The notes beneath the pieces are model-generated. The model was not told the DNA's origin. It ran no database searches and was given only the letters and a program-made list of their open reading frames with translations. 64,000 bases of DNA from JBBSHE01 sp038253325 (lineage in GTDB: Bacteria; Actinomycetota; Actinomycetes; Propionibacteriales; Nocardioidaceae): the NCBI GenBank assembly GCA_038253325.1, contig JBBSHE010000015.1, positions 1-64,000 of the forward strand, read 5' to 3'. Below, in pieces: positions 58,536 to 64,000 of this stretch (positions are counted from its first letter, which is position 1; each line of letters opens with the position of its first letter). The position numbers were made by a program, and so were the translations under genes.

Positions 58536-59681
58536 TCAGGACCGGCGCATCGCCTTGACGACGTCGCGGGACGACAGCACGCCGTAGATCGCACCGTCGG
58601 GCCGGAGCACGACGTACTCCGTCGCCGGGTGGCGCTGCAGGGCCTTGATCAGCTGTTCGCCCTCGGAGTCGACGGAGACCCGCAGGTCGTCGTCGATGTT
58701 GCGAGACATCTCACCACACGTGACCCACGGTCGGCGGTCCTCGGGCGTGGACAGCACGGCATGCTCGCTGACCAGGCCGGTGGGGGAACCGTGCCCGTCG
58801 ACCACGATCAGGGCTCCTGCTTGCGCCAACGCGGCCCGACGAACGCCCTCGGCGATCGGCAGGTCGTACGGCACCGCGATCGCTGGCCGGGCCAGCGTGA
58901 CGGCCCGGATTCCCGGGAGCCGGCGCATCAGGTCGGCAGACCTCAGCGCCTCGGTCGCCCCGGCCCACAAGAACAGTCCGACCAAGACGGCGAACATGAA
59001 GTCGCTGACGCCGACCAGGTGGCCCGTCGCGCGCAGGACCAGCGGGTACGAGAGGGCGGCGACCGCGGCCGCGCGCCCTCCCCAGCCGGCGACCTTGGTA
59101 GCCAGGTCACGGTTGCCCGAAGCTCCCCAGACCGCCGCCATCAGAACCCGGCCGCCGTCGAGTGGCAGACCGGGAACCAGGTTGAGAACGCCGACGATCA
59201 GGTTCGACACGGCGAGCGCGCCGACGGTGAAGCGCAACAGGCCTGGTTCGGCGGCGCGGTATCCGGACCAGGCGAGCAGGCCGACCGCGATCGATGTCAG
59301 CGGGCCGACGATCGCGATCACGAACTCGCGCCGAGGCGAGTTCGAACGGTCCTCGATCGCCGTCGCCCCTCCGAAGAAGTTGAGGTTGATCGAGTGCACA
59401 ACCATCCCGAAACGGCGCGCGGCGAGGGCGTGCGCGAGCTCATGCAGCAGGGTCGAGAGATAGAGGAGAACGGCGAAGGCGGCGCCGGCGACGTACGCGA
59501 GGTTTCCGAGCCCGGGCGACACGTCGTTCATCAACGGCGCGATCAAGAACGCGATGACCGCGGCCACGATGAACCAGCTGCTGGACACGGTGACGTCGAT
59601 CCCGGCGACGGAGCCGAGCCGGATGAGCCCCGATGGGCGGTCGCGCCCGCCGCTGCGGGGCCCGACCGAAGGCGACGTCAT
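58536..59681 (-). CDS. Site-2 protease family (M50) metalloprotease with CBS domains
   Basis: A 381-residue membrane protein with about six transmembrane helices. The zinc site is HELAH in STLLHELAHALAARR, and the second motif is NLVPGLPLDGGRVLMA with the third ligand Asp. Residues about 250-375 form a pair of CBS domains (GALIVVDGHGSPTGLVSEHA; YVVLRPDGAIYGVLSSRDVV) that bind adenine nucleotides and may tune activity. Likely an intramembrane protease; substrate unknown. TAAGGT lies 6 nt before the ATG. It precedes trmI by 24 nt. Confidence 0.94.
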   Translation of the reverse strand: MTSPSVGPRSGGRDRPSGLIRLGSVAGIDVTVSSSWFIVAAVIAFLIAPLMNDVSPGLGNLAYVAGAAFAVLLYLSTLLHELAHALAARRFGMVVHSINLNFFGGATAIEDRSNSPRREFVIAIVGPLTSIAVGLLAWSGYRAAEPGLLRFTVGALAVSNLIVGVLNLVPGLPLDGGRVLMAAVWGASGNRDLATKVAGWGGRAAAVAALSYPLVLRATGHLVGVSDFMFAVLVGLFLWAGATEALRSADLMRRLPGIRAVTLARPAIAVPYDLPIAEGVRRAALAQAGALIVVDGHGSPTGLVSEHAVLSTPEDRRPWVTCGEMSRNIDDDLRVSVDSEGEQLIKALQRHPATEYVVLRPDGAIYGVLSSRDVVKAMRRS

Positions 59682-59687
59682 TGCTCA

Positions 59688-59693
59688 ACCTTA
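59688..59693 (-). promoter_or_regulatory. -10 hexamer TAAGGT of the M50 protease gene
   Basis: TAAGGT-N6-ATG at the gene starting at 59681; leaderless layout, likely also serving trmI. Confidence 0.5.
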
Positions 59694-59810
59694 GGGCGAC
59701 GTGCTTCCCCACCCGCCGACCTGTCGGCGGCTCACGGGGCTATCACCTCGTACGGCGCCGACAACTCGCCGAGGGGATGGGACGTACGCCGCGATGTCGG
59801 AGGCGTCACC

Positions 59811-59816
59811 TAGCCT
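59811..59816 (+). promoter_or_regulatory. -10 hexamer TAGCCT of the RecB-like nuclease gene
   Basis: TAGCCT-N6-ATG at 59823, on the opposite strand from the M50 promoter, so both divergent genes are predicted leaderless. Confidence 0.5.
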
Positions 59817-59822
59817 GCAGGT

Positions 59823-60683
59823 ATGGCCATTGACCCGATGATCGAGGAGTCGTTCGACGTGCACCGCCCCTCGGGGCCTTCGTTGTCTCCGAGCCGCGCG
59901 TCGGACTTCATGAGCTGCCCCCTGCTCTACCGGTTCAGGGTCGTCGACCGGCTGCCCGAAAGGCCGGGCATCGACGCCGTTCGCGGCACCGTCGTCCACA
60001 AGGTGCTCGAGAACCTGTTCGACCTTCCCGCAGGTGAGCGCACCAACGACGAGGCGTTCGGGCTGGTCGCGCCGGCCTGGACCGAGCTGACGCAGACCGA
60101 CCCCGAGCTCACCGCCATGTTCGGCGAAGACACCATGGATGTCTCCGCGTTTCTGGACCAGTGCCGGGCGTTGCTGACGAAGTACTTCTCGCTCGAGGAC
60201 CCGACCCGCCTCGAGCCGGCCGAGCGAGAGCTGCACGTCGAGACCCTGCTGGAGTCGGGGCTCACCCTGCACGGCTACATCGACCGCGTCGACATCGCGC
60301 CCGACGGTGCGCTCCGCATCGTCGACTACAAGTCCGGTCGGTCCCCCGGCGAGGTCTTCGAGGCGAAGGCGCTGTTCCAAATGAAGTTCTATGCCCTCGT
60401 CGTGTGGCGAACCCGCGGCCTGATGCCGGCGATGCTTCAGCTGATCTACCTCGGTAACGGCGAAGTACTGCGTTACGAGCCGGACGAGCAGTCGCTGCTC
60501 GCGACCGAGCGCAAGGTCCAGGCGTTGTGGACCGCGATCCGCAAGGCAACCGAGACCGGAAACTGGGTTCCGCGCAAGTCGGCCCTGTGCGCCTGGTGCG
60601 ACCACCAGGCGATCTGCCCGGAGTGGGGGGGTACTCCCCCGCCGCTGCCCGAACGCGAGCCGGTGCTGCAACCGGCGACATAG
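59823..60683 (+). CDS. RecB-family PD-(D/E)XK exonuclease
   Basis: A 286-residue nuclease-fold protein. One Cys at the start (FMSCPLLYRFR) and the cluster LCAWCDHQAICPEW at the end are the four ligands of a Cas4/AddB-like 4Fe-4S cluster. The catalytic core is complete: HKVLENLFD, then GYIDRVDIAPDGALRIVDYK with Asp and the D-Y-K triad part, and QMKFYALVVWR as motif QxxxY. Probably a DNA repair exonuclease; it matches Rv2119 by position. The ATG at 59823 has a leaderless promoter. Confidence 0.93.
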   Translation: MAIDPMIEESFDVHRPSGPSLSPSRASDFMSCPLLYRFRVVDRLPERPGIDAVRGTVVHKVLENLFDLPAGERTNDEAFGLVAPAWTELTQTDPELTAMFGEDTMDVSAFLDQCRALLTKYFSLEDPTRLEPAERELHVETLLESGLTLHGYIDRVDIAPDGALRIVDYKSGRSPGEVFEAKALFQMKFYALVVWRTRGLMPAMLQLIYLGNGEVLRYEPDEQSLLATERKVQALWTAIRKATETGNWVPRKSALCAWCDHQAICPEWGGTPPPLPEREPVLQPAT

Positions 60684-60767
60684 CCGCTCGCCGGGTTCGC
60701 CACCGACTGCCCGACCCTGCCGTCGATCGGCTCGCGCGGCAGGCGTCGGCGCTGTGGGAGGCCAGCC

Positions 60768-61862
60768 CTACGACTCGACGGCTTCGACCAGGTCGGGTCG
60801 CTGCGGGCTGATCGAGCCCGCCATGATCTCTTCGGCGTAGTGGCAGGCCACCTGGTGGCCAGGCGAGATGTCGCGGAGGGCCGGTCGCTCGGTGTCGCAT
60901 CGATGGGGTTGCCGGAACGGACACCGGGTGTGGAACCGGCAGCCCGTGGGAGGGTCGGCCGGCGAGGGAATGTCACCCTCGAGCAGGATCCGGCGGCGGT
61001 TGTCCTCGACGACCGGATCGGGCACGGGTACGGCCGACATCAGCGCGATCGTGTACGGATGGCGCGGTGTCTCGTACAGCGCCTCGGCGTCGGCGTACTC
61101 GACGATGGCGCCGAGGTACATCACCGCGACCTCGTCGGCGATGTGCCGGACCACCGCCAGGTCGTGAGCGATCACCAGATAGGTGAGCCCCAGCCGATCC
61201 TGCAGCTCCTCCAGCAGGTTGAGGACCTGCGCCTGGATCGAGACGTCGAGCGCTGAAACCGGTTCGTCGGCGATGACCAGCTCGGGTTCCAGCGCGACCG
61301 CTCTGGCGATTCCGATCCGCTGGCGCTGGCCGCCGGAGAATTCGTGCGGGTAACGGCCGGCCGCCGATTCGGGAAGCCCGACCAGGTCCAGGAGCTGACT
61401 GACCCGGTTGTGACGCTCGTACGGGATGTCGTGGGCGCGCAGCGGCTCGGTCAGGATCGTCTCGACACTCTGCCGAGGGTTCAGGCTCGCGAGCGGGTCC
61501 TGAAAGATCATCTGCATCCGGCGGCGCATTCGACGGAGGCTGTCTCCACGGAGCCTGGCGACGTCCGTGCCGTCGAACCAGACCTCGCCGCTCGTCGGTT
61601 CGACGAGCCGGAGGACCGCCCGCCCGAACGTGCTCTTGCCGCAGCCCGACTCGCCGACCAAACCGACCGTGGTCCCGCGCGTCACGGCGAGGTCGACACC
61701 GTCGACGGCCTTGACCGCCCCGACGGTGCGCTCCAAGATGACTCCGCTCTTGATCGGGAAATGCACGGCGAGCCCGCGGACGTCCAAGATCACGTCGCGT
61801 TCGGCGTCGGGCGCGACGGCGAGATCGCTCTGGACGCTATGCTCTGCCGATCGGTCGTTCAT
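60768..61862 (-). CDS. oppF: Oligopeptide/dipeptide ABC transporter ATP-binding protein (OppF type)
   Basis: A 364-residue ATPase. Walker A is GESGCGKST, signature SGGQRQRIGIARA, Walker B LVIADEPVSALDVS and H-loop VIAHDLAVVRHIA. The C-terminal extension with RFHTRCPFRQPHRC carries the Cys cluster of the oligopeptide family, which may hold an Fe-S cluster. It powers uptake of peptides or similar solutes with OppD and the permeases. The ATG at 61862 overlaps the oppD stop by 4 nt. No binding protein gene is in the window; it may lie upstream of oppB. Confidence 0.95.
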   Translation of the reverse strand: MNDRSAEHSVQSDLAVAPDAERDVILDVRGLAVHFPIKSGVILERTVGAVKAVDGVDLAVTRGTTVGLVGESGCGKSTFGRAVLRLVEPTSGEVWFDGTDVARLRGDSLRRMRRRMQMIFQDPLASLNPRQSVETILTEPLRAHDIPYERHNRVSQLLDLVGLPESAAGRYPHEFSGGQRQRIGIARAVALEPELVIADEPVSALDVSIQAQVLNLLEELQDRLGLTYLVIAHDLAVVRHIADEVAVMYLGAIVEYADAEALYETPRHPYTIALMSAVPVPDPVVEDNRRRILLEGDIPSPADPPTGCRFHTRCPFRQPHRCDTERPALRDISPGHQVACHYAEEIMAGSISPQRPDLVEAVES

Positions 61863-62911
61863 CGGGCCACGGCTTCCCGGTCGGACGCGTCGAGCGGGTT
61901 GTAGCACCGAAGCTCTCGCGAACCGTTGACGACCAAGGCGGGCGGCGACTCCGTACATTCATCGACGCGGTTCGTGCACCGTGGCGCGAACGCGCACCCT
62001 TCGTCCCAGGGCAACAGATCGGTGGGCGACCCAGGAATCGGCTCCAGCGCCTGTCCACGCGGGGTGTCCATCCGGGGGATCGAGTTCAACAGTCCCCCCG
62101 TGTAGGGGTGTCGCGGACGACCGAACAGGTCGCGCCGACGCGCGGACTCCACGATCCGGCCGGAGTACATCACATGGACCGAGTCACACAGGCCGGCGAC
62201 AACTCCGAGGTCGTGCGTGATCATGATCAGCGCCGTGCCGGACTCTGCCACCACCTCCTTCAGGATCTCGAGGATCTGGGCCTGGATCGTCACGTCGAGT
62301 GCGGTCGTCGGCTCATCGGCGATCAGCAGTCGCGGCTCGTTGGCGAGTGCCATCGCGATCAGGACCCGCTGGCGCATCCCGCCGGACAGCTGGTGCGGAT
62401 ACTCCTTGATCCGCCGTGGTGCATCCGGAATGCTCACCCGCCGCAACAGCTGCACCGCCCGGTCGACGGCTTCACTTCGCGACACGTCGTGATGACGATG
62501 GATCACCTCGGTGATCTGCCTGCCCACGGGTACGACGGGGTTGAGCGACGTCATCGGGTCCTGGAACACCATCGCGATGTCTTTGCCGCGGACGTCACGG
62601 AGCCGGTTGTCACTGGCCTGAAGGAGGTCGTCGCCGGCAAACAGGACCCGGCCGTCGACGCGTACGCCGCGCTTCGGCAGCAGACCCATGACCGCGAGCG
62701 AGGTGACGCTCTTCCCACTTCCCGACTCTCCGACCAGGCCGACGTGCTCGCCCCTGCGGACGTCGAACGAGACCTCGTCGACGGCGGTCACAGGCTTTCG
62801 CCCCCGGGCACCGAACACCACCCGAAGGTCGCGGACGGACAACAGCACGTCCTCGTCGGGCATCTCGAGCCCGCGGTCGGCACCGCCCGGCCCTTGCAGC
62901 AGCTCCGTCAT
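61859..62911 (-). CDS. oppD: Oligopeptide/dipeptide ABC transporter ATP-binding protein (OppD type)
   Basis: A 350-residue ATPase partner of OppF. Walker A GESGSGKSV, signature LSGGMRQRVLIAMAL, Walker B LLIADEPTTALDVT and H-loop MITHDLGVVAGLC are intact. The C-terminal GCAFAPRCTNRVDEC is the family Cys cluster. The ATG at 62911 lies 4 nt after the oppC stop. Co-translated with both neighbours. Confidence 0.95.
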   Translation of the reverse strand: MTELLQGPGGADRGLEMPDEDVLLSVRDLRVVFGARGRKPVTAVDEVSFDVRRGEHVGLVGESGSGKSVTSLAVMGLLPKRGVRVDGRVLFAGDDLLQASDNRLRDVRGKDIAMVFQDPMTSLNPVVPVGRQITEVIHRHHDVSRSEAVDRAVQLLRRVSIPDAPRRIKEYPHQLSGGMRQRVLIAMALANEPRLLIADEPTTALDVTIQAQILEILKEVVAESGTALIMITHDLGVVAGLCDSVHVMYSGRIVESARRRDLFGRPRHPYTGGLLNSIPRMDTPRGQALEPIPGSPTDLLPWDEGCAFAPRCTNRVDECTESPPALVVNGSRELRCYNPLDASDREAVAR

Positions 62912-62915
62912 GTCG

Positions 62916-63842
62916 TCATCTGCGCTGCCGGGGGTCGAGAGCCTCGCGAAGTCCTTCACCGAGAAGCGTGAAGCCCAATGCAGACAGGGCGATCGCGAAC
63001 CCCGGGTAGAACGCGAGCTGTGGCGACTGGCTGAACCTGTCCTGAGCTGCAACCAGCATCCGCCCCCATTCGGCCACCGCCGGATCCGGGTCTCCGAGGC
63101 CGAGGAACGACAGCGCCGCCACCTCGATGATCGCCGTCGCCAGGTTGAGGGTTGCCTGGACGATCGTCGGGCCGAGCGAGTTCGGCAGGACATGTCCCAG
63201 CACGATCGTCCGGCGGCGGAGCCCGAGGGACGTCGCCGCGAGCACGTAGTCCGACTTGGACTGCGAGAGCATGGATCCACGCAGCAGCCGGGCGAAGATC
63301 GGCACCTGCGCGGTACCGATCGCGATCATCACGGAGACCTGGTTCTGGCCGAGGATCGCCACAACGCTCACGGCGAGCAACAGGCCGGGGATGGACAGCA
63401 TGATGTCGACGAACCGCATCACGACGGTGTCCGCGGCCCGGCCCAATCCGCCGGCGAGGATACCGAGTGCCAGCCCTGCCACTAGGCCGATCAGGGTGGC
63501 GACCACGCCGACGATGAGCGACTGACGGGCTCCGTACAGCAGTTGGGTGTAGAGGTCCGATCCGTACCGGTCCAGCCCCAGCAGGTGCCCGGGTGACGGC
63601 CCCGGGACCGTGGTTGGCGTGACCTGGTCGGCCCACTGGGTGCTGGCCGCGCGGTACGGTGCGAGCAACGGCGCGAGCAGCGCGACGGTTACGAACGCGA
63701 GCACGATGACGGCCCCGATGATTGCCGCGGGGTTTCGCCGCAGCCGCCGGAACGCGCCGCGCCACAGACTGTCTCCCTGTTCGGTGTCGGCCGTGCCCGC
63801 GAACGCGGCGATACCGGGGCCGGTGTCGACGGGGATCGTCAT
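62916..63842 (-). CDS. oppC: Oligopeptide/dipeptide ABC transporter permease (OppC type)
   Basis: A 308-residue permease with an N-terminal OppC_N helix (AIIGAVIVLAFVTVALLAPL) and five further helices. The EAA loop that contacts the ATPases is around DYVLAATSLGLRRRTIVLGH. The motif HLLGLDRYGSDLYTQLLYGA is a family hallmark. The ATG at 63842 overlaps the oppB stop by 4 nt. Confidence 0.95.
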   Translation of the reverse strand: MTIPVDTGPGIAAFAGTADTEQGDSLWRGAFRRLRRNPAAIIGAVIVLAFVTVALLAPLLAPYRAASTQWADQVTPTTVPGPSPGHLLGLDRYGSDLYTQLLYGARQSLIVGVVATLIGLVAGLALGILAGGLGRAADTVVMRFVDIMLSIPGLLLAVSVVAILGQNQVSVMIAIGTAQVPIFARLLRGSMLSQSKSDYVLAATSLGLRRRTIVLGHVLPNSLGPTIVQATLNLATAIIEVAALSFLGLGDPDPAVAEWGRMLVAAQDRFSQSPQLAFYPGFAIALSALGFTLLGEGLREALDPRQRR

Positions 63843-64000
63843 GTCACACGCACCCGAGGGTCGATCACGCCGTACGACAGGTCCACCAGCAGATTGATCG
63901 TGGAATAGATCAGCGCGATGAACAAGATGTAGCCCTGCAGGACGGGATAGTCCCGCTGGCTGATGGCCGTGTAGAGGTACGCACCGATTCCGTTGAACGC
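63839..64000 (-). CDS. oppB: Oligopeptide/dipeptide ABC transporter permease (OppB type), C-terminal part
   Basis: The last 53 residues of the partner permease, cut by the right edge of the window. LYTAISQRDYPVLQGYILFI and LIYSTINLLVDLSYGVIDPR are the conserved ending of OppB/DppB proteins. Its TGA overlaps the oppC ATG. The gene order oppB-oppC-oppD-oppF is standard; upstream genes are outside the window. Confidence 0.93.
   Translation of the reverse strand, partial: AFNGIGAYLYTAISQRDYPVLQGYILFIALIYSTINLLVDLSYGVIDPRVRVT

Noticed and set aside
57738..59813. Plus-strand open frame of 691 codons across trmI and the M50 gene
   Set aside because: It is a mirror frame of two well-supported genes, rich in Arg, Asp and Gly without domain features.
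60622..60642. G-run and C-run hairpin as a terminator
   Set aside because: It is inside the coding sequence of the RecB-like nuclease, in the codons around CPEWGGTPPP, so not a terminator.
1..64000. tRNA, rRNA, CRISPR array, insertion sequence or prophage
   Set aside because: No T-loop/acceptor pattern, repeat-spacer array, transposase or integrase signature was found on either strand.

Overview
The window is very GC-rich and densely coded, and it carries the full Pup-proteasome locus (Mpa/ARC, Dop, Pup, PrcB, PrcA, PafA, PafB, PafC) together with RbpA, a HelY helicase and TatA/TatC. This combination marks an actinobacterium. The order of the proteasome half (RecB-like nuclease, TrmI, ARC, dop, pup, prcB, prcA, pafA, pafB, pafC, tatA, tatC, helY, 5'-3' exonuclease, M24 peptidase) follows the Mycobacterium tuberculosis order as I remember it, but several genes here are inserted between those blocks. 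Genus is not determinable from what I can see. No rRNA, tRNA, CRISPR array, transposase or phage gene was recognised.

Layout. 1-3.2 kb: AraC fragment, a toroid-fold unknown protein, an APH(6)-like kinase and a methyltransferase. 3.3-5.5 kb: a patch of decayed genes (sigma factor remnant, truncated P-loop kinase, acetyltransferase remnant) around an intact VapBC pair. 5.5-9.7 kb: aldo/keto reductase, then an ATP-grasp enzyme translationally linked to an alpha/beta hydrolase, plus an enterochelin-esterase-like protein. 9.8-11.9 kb: a small conserved-looking protein and glmS. 12-16.2 kb: a giant secreted S53 (sedolisin) protease with Kelch repeats. 16.5-19 kb: an HTH-MurA fusion behind a long perfect inverted repeat, a membrane protein and a broken lemA. 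19-24.7 kb: zinc-ribbon protein, GDPD phosphodiesterase, UMF1-type transporter, rbpA, ppm1 and lnt.

25-32 kb holds a lysine-degradation locus: kamA diverges from kdd-amidohydrolase-kamD-kamE-kal, all overlapping by 4-8 nt. It converts lysine through beta-lysine and 3,5-diaminohexanoate towards crotonyl-CoA, but the cleavage enzyme Kce is absent and an amidohydrolase sits inside the operon. 32-38 kb: CGNR regulator, RidA and SRPBCC proteins, Lrp regulator with M24 peptidase, a 5'-3' exonuclease, and a two-gene operon of unknown function ending in a nuclease-like protein that seems to lack its active site.

38-59.7 kb is the housekeeping and proteolysis block: helY, lipid kinase, XRE protein, tatC/tatA, pafC/pafB, FKBP lipoprotein, pafA, a stress-like insert (VOC, membrane protein, VOC, AraC), prcA/prcB/pup, dop, two tiny membrane proteins, ARC, trmI and a site-2 protease. 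Pup is deamidated by Dop, attached to targets by PafA, recognised by ARC and degraded in PrcAB; PafBC is the DNA-damage regulator encoded next to pafA. 59.8-64 kb: a RecB-like nuclease and the oligopeptide ABC transporter oppBCDF, which runs off the right edge.

A recurring signal is a TANNNT hexamer exactly 6 nt before the start codon of operon-first genes (at least eleven cases). It predicts leaderless transcripts as a common expression mode in this organism.
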